64,000 nt of DNA from Streptomyces avermitilis MA-4680 = NBRC 14893 (GCF_000009765.2 NC_003155.5:6944001-7008000), one strand, 5' to 3'. Shown: positions 32,160 through 41,040, counted from the stretch's first letter. Notes: generated by a model not told the origin, from the letters alone. Translations and numbers: made by a program.

Positions 32160-33109
32160 CGTCTGAGCGTGCCGGGCAGCCGCGAACCGAGCGGCGCCAT
32201 GTCGCCGTCCGCTCCGTGCCGCGCGAGCAGGTCCAGGGCGAGCCGGCCGCGCCGCACTCTCTCCCGGGCGGTGTTCAGGGTCAGGTCCCGCAGGTGGTGC
32301 CCGTACGGGTAGATCCCGGGCGCCTTGGACAGGCCGAACTTCAGGTAGAGCGGTGCGCCGCGCCGGATCAACTCGGCGACCTCGTACATCCGCACATAGC
32401 CGCCGAGATCGTCGGGGGCCTCGATGTACATGTCCATGGGGGCGGCGGAAACCCGCCGGATCTCCGTGAGGTGAGCGAGCGTCAGATCGCTCGGTACGTT
32501 GACGGAGTCGGCGCCGAGGTTCTCGTACACGGCGTACGCGGCCGGGTTGACGGGACCGATCAGCGCCGAGACCTTGAGGGTCGTGTCGGCCGGGATGATG
32601 CCCGCGACGCGCGCCCGGTGCAGGGTCCACAGCACGCCCTCGTCGGCGACGAGCAGGCACTTGACGCCCAACTCGGTGGCGCGGACGGCGTCTTCGACAC
32701 AGCCGGCCACCGCGTCGTGGCCCCGGGCGCGCAGTCCGCCGCCGCGCGAGTCGCTGCGGGTGGAGCCGCCGATGTCCCAGGTGCCGCGCGGGCCCGTGAA
32801 CAGACAGAGTTCGATGTCGCGTGCGGCGGTGGCCTCGACCATCTCGGTGATCTCGGCGTCGGTCAGCATCCAGATGCCGCTGCCCTGGCTGATCCGGTGG
32901 ATCGGCACATCGAGCCGCGAGGACTCCTTGAGGACCACGGCGAGCGCTTCGGGGCCCTCGACGGAGGGCACCTCGGTGCGCCAGCGGCCGCCCCCCGGGA
33001 AGGTGTGCGGCGAGGCGTCGGCGGGGGAGAGGGCGGGCGCGCCCAGGCCGAGCGCGGCGAGTGCCTGCTCACCGGGTCGACGGGGCGCCGTAGGGGAAGC
33101 GTCGGTCAC
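32141..33109 (-). CDS. U32-peptidase-like TIM-barrel protein of unknown function
   Basis: The 322-residue soluble protein starts at GTG. It has features of the U32/collagenase-like TIM barrel: LCLFTGPRGTWDIGG, VKCLLVADEGVLW, YAVYENLGADSVNVPSDLTL and MDMYIEAPDDLGGYVRM. True U32 proteins modify or cleave protein or tRNA substrates. Here the gene sits inside a sugar-catabolic cluster, between a dehydrogenase and a sugar transporter, so an aldolase- or isomerase-like role on a sugar acid is equally possible. No metal or Schiff-base residue can be pointed to with confidence. Confidence 0.65.
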   Translation of the reverse strand: MTDASPTAPRRPGEQALAALGLGAPALSPADASPHTFPGGGRWRTEVPSVEGPEALAVVLKESSRLDVPIHRISQGSGIWMLTDAEITEMVEATAARDIELCLFTGPRGTWDIGGSTRSDSRGGGLRARGHDAVAGCVEDAVRATELGVKCLLVADEGVLWTLHRARVAGIIPADTTLKVSALIGPVNPAAYAVYENLGADSVNVPSDLTLAHLTEIRRVSAAPMDMYIEAPDDLGGYVRMYEVAELIRRGAPLYLKFGLSKAPGIYPYGHHLRDLTLNTARERVRRGRLALDLLARHGADGDMAPLGSRLPGTLRRFDTSS

Positions 33110-33201
33110 AGCTGTCCTTCGCGTTCGAGATGTCGGACGTGGTTCGTTTCGGTGGGTGTACGCCGGTACGGAGCGTCAGGAACTCCGTACCGGCGTACCG
33201 C

Positions 33202-34206
33202 TCAGGGGCGGAGAAGGACTTTTCCGACCTCCGGGTCGCCGGAGCCCACCAGCTCGATGGCCCGGGGGAACTCGACGAGCGGCAGTTCGTGCGTGACCAG
33301 CGGCAGCGGGTCGAGGAGCCCTGCCCCGAACACCCGGACCGTGTGCGCCCAGGCGTCCGGCGGCGCCCCGAACACGGTGTGCACCTCCAGCTGCCGTACG
33401 ACGAGATCGGTGGGGTCGAGCCCTTCGGCGCCCGGCGCCGGGATGCCCGTCAGGACCAGGCGTCCGCCGCGCCTGAGCAGGGAGGCGGCGGTGCGCGCGG
33501 CGGACGCGGACCCGGCGGTCTCGATCACGACGTCGAAGTCGGCGGGCAGCTCCTGGTCCTTCGTACGGAAGCCGGTGGCGCCGAAGTCCCGGGAGAGCTT
33601 CTCGCGGTCCGGGCGGGTGCCCACCACCAGCAGTTCGGCGGGGGAGCCCGCCCTGAGGAACTGCACCGCGAACATCCCGAGCGTGCCCGTGCCGACCACC
33701 GCGACCCGCTCGCCGGGCCGGGCGTTCGCCTTGAGGGCGGCCGCCGCGACGCAGGCCGCGGGCTCCAGGAGCGCGGCGGCGGTCAGGTCGGCGTCGTCCG
33801 GCAGGACGTGCAGCAGCCGCGCCGGCAGGGTCAGGGTGGCGGCCATCGCGCCCGGCTGGGTGAAGCCCGTCTCCTCGTACCCGGCGGTGCACAGCGTGGT
33901 CTCGCCCGCGTGGCAGCGGTCGCAGACCTGGCAGTTGCGGAAGCCCTCGCCGACCACCTTGCGGCCGACCAGGGTCCCCGGCACCCCGGCACCCACCGCC
34001 TCGACCGTGCCGGACCACTCGTGGCCGGGGGTGAGCGGGTAACGGACGTACCCCTCGGGCCGGTTGCCCTGGTAGACCTCGCGGTCGCTGCCGCAGATGC
34101 CGGACGCGTGGACACGGACCAGGGCCTCGCCGGCGGCCGGGGCCGTCGGCTCGTGCGCGACGATCCGGTACTCGCCCGGCGCCTCGATGACGACCGCGCC
34201 GCTCAC
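33202..34206 (-). CDS. Zinc-dependent alcohol/polyol dehydrogenase (MDR family)
   Basis: The 334-residue protein contains the catalytic zinc site (SGICGSDRE, TPGHEWSG), the structural zinc cysteines in FRNCQVCDRCHAGETTLC, and the NAD(P) Rossmann motif VVGTGTLGMFAVQ. It belongs with L-threonine/sorbitol/galactitol-type dehydrogenases. Its GTG start overlaps the dehydratase stop by four bases (GTGA), so the two enzymes are coupled. It likely oxidises a sugar, polyol or sugar-acid derivative in the same pathway. The natural substrate is not determined. Confidence 0.92.
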   Translation of the reverse strand: MSGAVVIEAPGEYRIVAHEPTAPAAGEALVRVHASGICGSDREVYQGNRPEGYVRYPLTPGHEWSGTVEAVGAGVPGTLVGRKVVGEGFRNCQVCDRCHAGETTLCTAGYEETGFTQPGAMAATLTLPARLLHVLPDDADLTAAALLEPAACVAAAALKANARPGERVAVVGTGTLGMFAVQFLRAGSPAELLVVGTRPDREKLSRDFGATGFRTKDQELPADFDVVIETAGSASAARTAASLLRRGGRLVLTGIPAPGAEGLDPTDLVVRQLEVHTVFGAPPDAWAHTVRVFGAGLLDPLPLVTHELPLVEFPRAIELVGSGDPEVGKVLLRP

Positions 34207-35360
34207 TTGCTCCCCTTCGGCTTGCGCTGCTCCCAGCCGTCCGCCCACAGGTCGAACCGGGCCTGCTGCTGGGGGAACTCGGCAGCCGCGTCGGTGTCCA
34301 GCTCGACGCCGAGGCCGGGCGCGTCGGAGAGGTGGAAGTAGCCGTCGACGACCTGCGGCGCGCCCTTCACCACCTTCTTGATCTCCGCGTCCGCGAAGTC
34401 GTTGAAGTGCTCCAGGATCTTGAAGTTCGGGGAGGTGAAGCCGACCTGGAGACTCGCGGCCGTCAGTACCGGGCCGCCGACGTTGTGCGGCGCCACGAGG
34501 ACGTAGTGGGCCTCGGCGGTCGCGGCCAGCTTGCGGGTCTCCCAGATGCCGCCGATGTGGCCGACGTCGGGCTGGATGATGTCCACCGACTGGCTCTCGA
34601 ACAGCTCGCGGAACTCGATCCGGTCGTGGATGCGCTCGCCGGTGGCCACCGGGATGTCGACCTTCGCGGCCACCTTCTCCAGCGCCTTCAGGTTCTCCGG
34701 CGGCACCGGCTCCTCCAGCCAGGCCGGCTTGAAGGGCGCGAGTTCGCGGGCGAGGCGGACGGCGGTGGCGGGGGAGAAGCGGCCGTGCATCTCCAGCATC
34801 AGCTCGGCGTCCGGGCCGATGGCGTCGCGCACGGCCTCGATGAGGGAGACCGAGTAGAGGGTCGCGTCGTGGTCGAGCTCGAAGTGGCCGGTTCCGAAGG
34901 GGTCGATCTTCAGTGCCTTGTAGCCGCGCGCGATCACTTCCTGTGCGGCCTTGTGGTACGCCTCCGGGGTGCGCTCGGTGGTGTACCAGCCGTTGGCGTA
35001 CGCCTTGACCTTGTCGGTGACCTTGCCGCCGAGCAGCTGCCACACCGGCACCCCGAGGGCCTTGCCCTTGATGTCCCAGCAGGCCATCTCGATCACGGCG
35101 ATGCCCGACATCACGATCTCGCCGGCCCGGCCGTAGTCGCCGTACTTCATACGCCGTACGAGGTCCTCGACGGCGAAAGGATCGGAGCCGAGAATGTGAT
35201 TGGCCTCGGCCTCCCGCAGATAGCCGATCAGTGCGTCGGTGTGGCCCAGCATCCGGGTCTCGCCGACACCCGTGATCCCCTCGTCGGTGTGCACCTGGAC
35301 ATAGGTCAGGTTGCGCCACGGCGTTCCGACCACATGTGTGCTGATTCCGGTGATGCGCAC
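34203..35360 (-). CDS. Enolase-superfamily sugar-acid dehydratase (MR/MLE family)
   Basis: The 385-residue protein starts at GTG 35360 after AAGGGG. The N-terminal capping domain is followed by a barrel with metal-binding Glu residues in LMLEMHGRF, WLEEPVPPE and VATGERIHDR, and the catalytic His in LVAPHNVGGP. This is the D-galactonate/arabinonate dehydratase layout of the mandelate racemase family. With the coupled alcohol dehydrogenase and the upstream lactonase-like gene it fits oxidative breakdown of galactose or arabinose via sugar acids. TTCGAA elements lie 55-80 bp upstream. Confidence 0.9.
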   Translation of the reverse strand: MRITGISTHVVGTPWRNLTYVQVHTDEGITGVGETRMLGHTDALIGYLREAEANHILGSDPFAVEDLVRRMKYGDYGRAGEIVMSGIAVIEMACWDIKGKALGVPVWQLLGGKVTDKVKAYANGWYTTERTPEAYHKAAQEVIARGYKALKIDPFGTGHFELDHDATLYSVSLIEAVRDAIGPDAELMLEMHGRFSPATAVRLARELAPFKPAWLEEPVPPENLKALEKVAAKVDIPVATGERIHDRIEFRELFESQSVDIIQPDVGHIGGIWETRKLAATAEAHYVLVAPHNVGGPVLTAASLQVGFTSPNFKILEHFNDFADAEIKKVVKGAPQVVDGYFHLSDAPGLGVELDTDAAAEFPQQQARFDLWADGWEQRKPKGSK

Positions 35361-35413
35361 GGCAGTTGCCCCTTGTAGCTTCGTCAGTGCTGCTGCTTCG
35401 GTCTTCGTCGGCT

Positions 35414-35446
35414 CTGTTCGATATTTCGTCACACGTTCGAAATGCT
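35414..35446. promoter_or_regulatory. TTCGAA/ATATTTCG operator upstream of the dehydratase
   Basis: CTGTTCGATATT (35414-35425) is the exact complement of AATATCGAACAG at 748-759. A second half-site ACGTTCGAAAT follows at 35433-35443. The core TTCGATATTTCG is a near palindrome of IclR type. It sits in the promoter region of the minus-strand sugar cluster. Confidence 0.55.
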
Positions 35447-35649
35447 GGCGTGACAGTAAGGATTCGGCCCCATGAGTGTCAATGGGTCGAACGGAACGGT
35501 GGACGGGGGATTTTGGTGGTATGCCGCTGTCGTCACGCCTGCGACGGTGCGAACTTCGTGCGTGACACGCCGGAACACGCGGTTCCGCACATAATTTTCA
35601 CAGCCGTGACTAGGAACGTGACCCGTACGGAACTTAGTCTTCCCGCGTC

Positions 35650-36393
35650 ATGGACTACTGCGACCCGTGCCGAAGGCACCTCAACGGCGCCCTCGCCTGC
35701 CCGGGGTGCGGCACCCCGATCGAAGAGCTGCGCGCGTACGCGGACGAGGCCGGCGCACGCCCGGACGCCGAGGACGCGGACGCGTCGTCGGCCGAGGGTG
35801 CCGCGGCGGACGGGGCGCGGCCCGGCCGGGCCGAGAGCCGGCGGGGGACCAAGGGGCGCGGTGGGCGCGGCGACCGCGGGGCACCACGGGCCGGCCGGCG
35901 TGACCGCAAGGCCGCCGCACACCGCAGGCGCCGTCGCACGGCACTGCTCGTCGGTGCGGGGCTGCTGCTGGCCGCGGGCGGTCTGAGCCTCGCCGAACTC
36001 GGCATCGAGGCGCCGGGCTCCACTCCCAAGGCCACCGCGGCCGGCGGTGCGACGGCCGACGGGTCGTCCTCCTCCGCGGCGACCACGGCCGAGCCGATCG
36101 GCGACACCGCGGGCGGTGACGGCACCTCGGCCTCCGGCTCACCGGACGCCTCCGCCTCCCCCTCGGCCTCCGAGTCCGGCAAGGACAAGAAGTCCGGCAA
36201 GGACAAGAAGAAGGACGAGGACGAGCAGTCGGTGGCCACGTCCGCCGCGCCCGGCACGGCGACGTCGGCGCCCGCCGCCACGCCCCCGCCGCAGACGAGC
36301 ACGGCCCCGTCCGCGAACCCCACACCGGCGGACCCGACCCCGGCCCCGTCGACCTCCAAGCCGTGCAACCGCTTCCTGTGGTGGTGCACGTAG
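35650..36393 (+). CDS. SCO2400-like membrane protein with N-terminal zinc ribbon
   Basis: The 247-residue protein begins with a compact zinc ribbon (CDPCRRHLNGALACPGC), then an Arg-rich cytoplasmic segment and a single transmembrane helix (ALLVGAGLLLAAGGLSLAEL, about residues 98-117). A long Ser/Thr/Ala/Pro and KDKK-rich exposed tail follows, ending in CNRFLWWCT with two Cys that could form a disulfide. It matches what I recall as the SCO2400 family. The function is unknown. No clear ribosome site precedes the ATG. Confidence 0.8.
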   Translation: MDYCDPCRRHLNGALACPGCGTPIEELRAYADEAGARPDAEDADASSAEGAAADGARPGRAESRRGTKGRGGRGDRGAPRAGRRDRKAAAHRRRRRTALLVGAGLLLAAGGLSLAELGIEAPGSTPKATAAGGATADGSSSSAATTAEPIGDTAGGDGTSASGSPDASASPSASESGKDKKSGKDKKKDEDEQSVATSAAPGTATSAPAATPPPQTSTAPSANPTPADPTPAPSTSKPCNRFLWWCT

Positions 36394-36478
36394 GCCTGTC
36401 GGCCTAGGGCGTGTGTCGCCGGACTCCCGGCTGCCCCGCGACGCCACGAGGGCCTGCGCCCGGCACACCGGGAGCACG

Positions 36479-36551
36479 CTCCCCCGAGTTCTCGGCTGCG
36501 CTCGAACAGGGGGCCCCAGAACAGGGGGACCCCCAGAACAGGGGACCCCCA
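36479..36551. repeat. Dispersed palindromic repeat, extended copy
   Basis: CTCCCCCGAGTTCTCGGCTG...CTCGAACAGGGGG forms a stem and is followed by two further arms (AGAACAGGGGGACCCCC, AGAACAGGGGACCCCCAT). The same family is inserted in fabH at 48244-48285 (CTCCCCCACTCTCGGCTTCG when read on the minus strand). Such repeats are common in Streptomyces intergenic DNA. Confidence 0.75.
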
Positions 36552-36612
36552 TGACGCCGCGGTGCCCGCCGTTCGGGCGGACGACGGGAGTCCGACGACA
36601 GGCCCTGGTCGG

Positions 36613-37416
36613 CTAGTCCGTGGCGACCACGTCCGCGCACGAGTCCTCGCCGGGCAGCAGTGGGCGCAGTGCCATCCGGTAGGTCGCCGTGCCGTCCGTC
36701 CACGCGCTCGACGTCGCCGTACGGGCCGCCTCCCGCACCCGCTTCAGATCCGTGCCGCGCAGCAGCAGGCACCGCCCGGCCGAGGTCGGCTCGCCCGCTG
36801 TGGAGAGGCGGCCCAGGGGCCAGGTCGCGGCCCCGGGGGAGCGGCCCTTGCCGCTCTCGTTGAAGACGGCGGCCATGACCGAGTAGCGGTAGGTCCCGGA
36901 CGGCTCGGCGAGGGAGTCGAGCCGCTTGTCCAGGGCGCACAGCTCGCGTTGCCGTGTGCAGTCGCGCAGGGCGGGCGCGACCGTCGTGGTGAGCTTCCCG
37001 TCGAGCGTGTACGACCGGACGGGCCCGTCCGCGGGCGGGGCGGGGCCGAGGGGGCCGGAGTGCGGGAGGCCCGCGTCGTGCGCGGCGCCGACCACCGTAC
37101 GGACCTCGGCGGCGGAGAGGTGGGCCACCCGCAGGCCGGGCAGACCGGACCGCTTCGTTGCGGGCGAGGTGACCAGGGTGCCGTCCTCGTACAGCGAGAA
37201 GCGGGGGATGTTGGCCGCGGGGGAGACCGGGACGAGGCCGCCGCCGTCCCGCACCTGGAGGACGAGCCCACCGCTCCCGGACGGTTTCTCGCCGGGTGCG
37301 GACGTGCCGGTCGCGGGGGAGGCCGCGGGGGAGGGTGACGACGTGCCGCAGGCCGCGGTCCCCAGGAGGAACGCGGCGGCCAGGACGGCGCCGGACAGAC
37401 GCAGAGAATTGCTCAC
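36613..37416 (-). CDS. Lipoprotein of unknown function
   Basis: The 267-residue protein has a signal peptide and lipobox (VLAAAFLLGTAAC), then a Ser/Pro/Gly spacer. The C-terminal domain of ~200 residues (GLVLQVRDGGGLVPVSP..., FSLYEDGTLVTSP) contains Cys pairs around DCTRQRELCALDK and near GRCLLL/DSCADVV that may form disulfides. No family is recognised. It is transcribed toward the SCO2400-like gene from the MarR side. Confidence 0.75.
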   Translation of the reverse strand: MSNSLRLSGAVLAAAFLLGTAACGTSSPSPAASPATGTSAPGEKPSGSGGLVLQVRDGGGLVPVSPAANIPRFSLYEDGTLVTSPATKRSGLPGLRVAHLSAAEVRTVVGAAHDAGLPHSGPLGPAPPADGPVRSYTLDGKLTTTVAPALRDCTRQRELCALDKRLDSLAEPSGTYRYSVMAAVFNESGKGRSPGAATWPLGRLSTAGEPTSAGRCLLLRGTDLKRVREAARTATSSAWTDGTATYRMALRPLLPGEDSCADVVATD

Positions 37417-37480
37417 GTTCCTGTGACGCCCGAGGTCCCGGTCGCGTTCCGCCTCTCCGGCATGATCCGCCGGACGGGCC

Positions 37481-37912
37481 CTAAGCCTCCAGCATGCGCA
37501 GCAGCAGCGCCCGCAGGGACAGCCGCTCCTCGTGGGACAGTCCCGCCAGCGGCTCGCGCGCGAAGTCCAGCGAGTCCCGCAGCCCGCGGGCGACCCGGTG
37601 GCCCTCCGCCGTGCAGGCGGCCAGCTTGACCCGGCGGTCCGCGGGGTCCGGGCGGCGCTCCACGAGCCCCCGCGCCTCCAGCCGGTCCACGATCCCCGTG
37701 ACGTTCGACGGCTCGCACTTCAGCTTTTCGGCCAGGCGCCGCATGGGTAGCGGCTCCAGGGAGAGAAGGCTGACGAGCCGTGCCTGCGCGCCCGTCAGCG
37801 CGTGCTCCGCCGCCGCCTCCTCGAACTCCTCGTGGTAGCGCGCCACGACCGTGCCGATCAGGTCGACGACCTCCAGGGTCAGAGCATCGGGGCGGGTCTT
37901 CTGGGTGGCCAT
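37481..37912 (-). CDS. MarR family regulator
   Basis: The 143-residue protein has the MarR winged helix: LTGAQARLVSLLSLEPLPM, RRLAEKLKCEPSNVTGIVDRLEARGLVERRPDPADRRVK. The DRR wing motif is intact. One Cys sits in the recognition region (KLKCEPS), a possible redox-sensitive position. It is divergent from an NADP-dependent quinone/alkenal reductase-like gene. The two palindromes in the shared promoter suggest it controls both genes in response to a phenolic or electrophile. Confidence 0.92.
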   Translation of the reverse strand: MATQKTRPDALTLEVVDLIGTVVARYHEEFEEAAAEHALTGAQARLVSLLSLEPLPMRRLAEKLKCEPSNVTGIVDRLEARGLVERRPDPADRRVKLAACTAEGHRVARGLRDSLDFAREPLAGLSHEERLSLRALLLRMLEA

Positions 37913-37943
37913 GGACTCCAGGCTACCCGCTTACTTGACATAG

Positions 37944-37980
37944 TGAAATATTCAGGAGCATGGTTGTTTCAGGTACTGAA
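37944..37980. promoter_or_regulatory. Paired palindromes in the MarR/reductase promoter region
   Basis: TGAAATATTCA (37944-37954) and TTCAGGTACTGAA (37968-37980) are perfect 4-5 bp inverted repeats with 3-nt centres, about 25 bp apart. A TTGACA at 37935-37940 adjoins the first. The AT content is typical of MarR operators. Confidence 0.6.
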
Positions 37981-38062
37981 GTATTAGATCGCTCGCGGGA
38001 ACCCGCACCAACCCCCGCGGAACCCCCGCAGGAACCGCAGTAACCGCAGGAAAGGCGCCCCC

Positions 38063-39085
38063 ATGACCGTCACGCCCCAGCTCCCCGCCGTCAGCCGCGA
38101 ATGGCACCTGGCAAGCCGCCCGGTCGGCTGGCCCAAGCCCGAGGACTTCGCCCTGGTCGAGGCGGAGGTCCAGCAGCCGGGTGAGGGCCAGGTCCTCGTG
38201 CGGAACAAGTTCGTCTCCGTCGACCCGTACATGCGCGGCAGGATGTCGGCGGCCAAGTCGTACGTCGCCCCCTTCGAGCTGAACCAGCCGATGCAGGGCG
38301 GCGCGGTCGGCGAGGTCGTCGTCTCCAACGCCGAGGGGATCGAGGCCGGTGACCACGTCCTGCACTTCCTGGGCTGGCGCGAGTACGCCGTCGTCGACGC
38401 CAAGCAGGCCGTCAAGGTCGACCCGGAGGCCGCGCCGCTGAGCGCGTACCTCGGTGTCCTGGGCATGACCGGCCTCACCGCGTACGCGGGCCTGCTGCGC
38501 ACCGCCTCCTTCAAGGAGGGCGACTCGGTGTTCGTGTCGGGCGCCGCCGGTGCCGTCGGCAGCCAGGTCGGCCAGATCGCCAAGCTGAAGGGCGCCTCGC
38601 GCGTCATCGGCTCGGCGGGCTCGGACGACAAGGTCAAGCTGCTGGTCGAGGAGTACGGCTTCGACGCCGCGTTCAACTACAAGAGCGGCCCGGTGAACGA
38701 GCAGCTGCGCGAGGCCGCCCCCGACGGCGTCGACGTGTACTTCGACAACGTGGGCGGCGACCACCTCGAAGCCGCCATCGGCCAGCTCAACCGGGACGGC
38801 CGGATCGCCGTCTGCGGCATGATCTCCGTCTACAACGACACCGAGCCGGCGCCCGGCCCGAAGAACCTCGCCCGCCTCATCCAGACCCGCGGCCGCATCC
38901 AGGGCTTCCTCGTCGGCGACCACTACGACCTCCAGTCGCAGTTCGTCCAGGAGGTCGGCGGCTGGATCCGCTCCGGCGAGCTGAAGTACCGCGAGACGGT
39001 CGTCGAGGGCATCGAGAACAACCTGGAGGCGTTCCTCGGGGTCCTGCGCGGCGACAACACCGGCAAGATGATCGTCAAGCTCTGA
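38063..39085 (+). CDS. NADP-dependent oxidoreductase, CurA/leukotriene-B4-reductase type
   Basis: The 340-residue zinc-free medium-chain reductase has VSVDPYMRGRM in the N-terminal domain, the nucleotide motif VSGAAGAVGSQVGQIAKLKG, YFDNVGGDHLEAAI and a C-terminal NNLEAFLGVLRGDNTGKMIVKL. Homologues reduce alpha,beta-unsaturated ketones and aldehydes or quinones with NADPH. The divergent MarR gene makes regulated detoxification of electrophiles likely. Confidence 0.93.
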   Translation: MTVTPQLPAVSREWHLASRPVGWPKPEDFALVEAEVQQPGEGQVLVRNKFVSVDPYMRGRMSAAKSYVAPFELNQPMQGGAVGEVVVSNAEGIEAGDHVLHFLGWREYAVVDAKQAVKVDPEAAPLSAYLGVLGMTGLTAYAGLLRTASFKEGDSVFVSGAAGAVGSQVGQIAKLKGASRVIGSAGSDDKVKLLVEEYGFDAAFNYKSGPVNEQLREAAPDGVDVYFDNVGGDHLEAAIGQLNRDGRIAVCGMISVYNDTEPAPGPKNLARLIQTRGRIQGFLVGDHYDLQSQFVQEVGGWIRSGELKYRETVVEGIENNLEAFLGVLRGDNTGKMIVKL

Positions 39086-39194
39086 GGCCCGAAGGCCGCT
39101 CTCGTCGTACGGGCGCACCGGGTGCGCCCGTACTCGAAAGGCGACCCGCGGCACCGTTCACCGTGACGCCGGCCTGACGGAGTCGTTGCGTATG

Positions 39195-39233
39195 ACGAAG
39201 GCCGCACCCTTGGACGTGGGGTGCGGCCTTCGT
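39195..39233 (+). terminator. Terminator after the reductase gene
   Basis: ACGAAGGCCGCACCC and its exact complement GGGTGCGGCCTTCGT enclose a 9-nt loop. It may also end the minus-strand pseudogene that follows. Confidence 0.75.
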
Positions 39234-39920
39234 ACAAGGTGTCCGCGGTCGCCTGGAAGCCCAGCGCGAACGCCTTGTGGTCGCGGGCCACCACGTCGTA
39301 CCCGACGGAGTGGATCTGCCCGAACACCCCGAGGGTGTCCGGCTTCAGGTGTGCGGGCCCGACGGGAACGCGTCGAACACCGCCTGCTGCTCGGGCGGCG
39401 GGTCCATCTGCTGTACGGAGTGGAAACGCGGCTCGTGCTCCTCGGGCAGCCCCAGGAAGAAGTCGAGCCCGTACGGGGCGCGCACCCGCTCCTCGTACAT
39501 CTCCTGGAGCGTGCGGCCGGTGACCCGCCGCACGACCTCGCCCGTCAGCGCGCCGATCACCAGGGCGTGATAGCCGAAGGCCGTACCCGGCCGCCAGAAC
39601 GGCCGCTGGCCCGCCATCCGCTCGGCGTCACCCGGTCGTCGGCCAGTTCCCCGGCCGTGAACCCGGTGTCGGCGCCGACGATCCCGGCGCGGTGCGCGAG
39701 CAGCTCCCGCAGGGTCACCGCCCCCTTGCCCTCGGCCGCGAACTCCGGCCAGTAGGAGGCGACTTCGCGGTCCAGCTCCAGCGTGCCGTCCTGCACGAGC
39801 AGCGCGACGACGAGATGGGCGCCGGCCTTCTCGGCTCTCTCGACCCTCTCGACCCTCTCGACCCTCTCGGCTCTCCTGGCTCTCCTGGCTCTCCTGGCTC
39901 TCCTGGTCCTTTTGCGTCAT
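39234..39920 (-). pseudogene. Remnant of a beta-lactamase-family serine hydrolase
   Basis: Three pieces on the minus strand read in different frames. They are LELDREVASYWPEFAAEGKGAVTLRELLAHRAG... (about 39640-39790), FWRPGTAFGYHALVIGALTGEVVRRVTGRT... to FPSGPHT (about 39350-39610), and a C-terminal piece VFGQIHSVGYDVVARDHKAFALGFQATADT (about 39240-39330). Together they resemble EstB-type serine hydrolases (the family LLAHRAG and FxYHA motifs are legible). The N-terminus with SxxK is missing, replaced by a 9-bp repeat, and at least two frameshifts occur. Confidence 0.75.
39829..39910. repeat. 9-bp microsatellite, nine-ten units
   Basis: Runs of CTCTCGACC and then CTCTCCTGG units repeat in phase with codons. 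On the minus strand they read as REG and QES triplets (QESQESQESQES, REGREGREG). They lie at the broken 5' end of the hydrolase remnant and would be prone to slippage. Confidence 0.8.
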
Positions 39921-40110
39921 CCGCGCTCCTCGCCGATCCCCGGCTCAGGACACCGCCGGCAACGCCCGTTCACCTGCGCGAATTCCGGGAGTTGCCGACG
40001 GGGACGCGCGGATGGCCGGCCGTCCGCGTGCCCGGATGCCCGGTTGGTGCCTCCCCGGCGGGCCGGACGGGGCATGCTGGACGCGGCATCGTGCGAGGCG
40101 AGGAGACCCC

Positions 40111-40974
40111 ATGTCCCCGATTCCGTCGCTCCCCAGCAGGGATGACGTGGTGCGCATGGCGCGCAGCACCACGGACATCACCGGCCAACTCCTGGACACC
40201 GCAGGGAACATCACGAAAATCGCCATCAACACGTTCGACCCGCGCGACGGGTCGGGGGCCGAGGCGCTGCGCGTGCTGCGGCAGACCACGGCGGAGCTGG
40301 CCGAGGCGAGCGCGTCGCCGCAGGCCCAGGAGGCGTTCTACCGGATCGTCGACACCCTGACCCGGCTCGGCACCAGCGGCGCGCCACTGGCCGTCCACCC
40401 GGTGAGCGAACCGGCACAGGCGCTGCTCGCCGCCCTCGGCGACACTCTGCTGCCGGTCCTGGACGCGGTGGAGCCGGCGGTGCGGGAGGCCTCGGCGGCG
40501 CTGGGCGAACTGGTCGACGCGACCTCCCCGCTGCTGCCCGCGGCGGCGGGCGCGGCCGCGGGGACACTGCTCGCGCTGACCCCGCTGATCCGGGCCGCCG
40601 CCGACGTCCTGCGCGACTCCTCGCCCGAACTCCGCCGTGTCGCGGACGCGCTCACGGCGGCCCTGACCCCGCTGCTCCCGCTCCAGGTGGCCCTGGCGGA
40701 GCGCGCGGCCGCCGCCGGAGCGGGCGTGGTCCGCGCGGCACTCCCGCCGCTGGCCGACTTGACGGAAGCGGCGGCGACGACCGCGAAGGCCGCGCGCCCG
40801 CTGCTGATCGCGGGCGAGGAACGCCTGGTCGCCGGCCTGGAACAGATCCAGCCACTCCTCGTGGCGACGGCCTCGCGCACGGGGAGGGCCGCGCGAGCGG
40901 TGGCGGTACGCGTGTCGGCGGCGGTGTCCCCGGCGGCGGACCAGGGCGTGGTGGTGGCGGTCACGCCGGTTTAG
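40111..40974 (+). CDS. Alanine-rich helical protein of unknown function
   Basis: The 287-residue protein starts at ATG after GAGGCGAGGAG. It is almost wholly alpha-helical and Ala/Leu-rich, with repeated amphipathic segments (SEPAQALLAALGDTLLPVLDAVE, AAATTAKAARPLLIAGEERLVAGLE) and one hydrophobic stretch (LLPAAAGAAAGTLLALTPLI). It has no signal peptide or catalytic motif, and recalls phasin- or apolipoprotein-like surface-binding helices. Its 3' end is duplicated just beyond the stop. Confidence 0.7.
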   Translation: MSPIPSLPSRDDVVRMARSTTDITGQLLDTAGNITKIAINTFDPRDGSGAEALRVLRQTTAELAEASASPQAQEAFYRIVDTLTRLGTSGAPLAVHPVSEPAQALLAALGDTLLPVLDAVEPAVREASAALGELVDATSPLLPAAAGAAAGTLLALTPLIRAAADVLRDSSPELRRVADALTAALTPLLPLQVALAERAAAAGAGVVRAALPPLADLTEAAATTAKAARPLLIAGEERLVAGLEQIQPLLVATASRTGRAARAVAVRVSAAVSPAADQGVVVAVTPV

Positions 40975-41040
40975 CCGCAGCGCGTGGTGGTGGCGGTTAC
41001 GCCGGTTCAGCCGCTGCGCATGGTGTCACCGGCTTAGCCA
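40946..41040 (+). repeat. 36-bp-period repeat of the gene 3' end
   Basis: Copy 1 (40946-40979, containing the stop TAG) and copy 2 (40982-41015) are near identical (both have GCGTGGTGGTGGCGGT and ACGCCGGTT). A decayed third copy runs to 41040. The 36-base offset keeps frame: without the TAG, translation would continue through copy 2 with the same residues. Confidence 0.8.
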
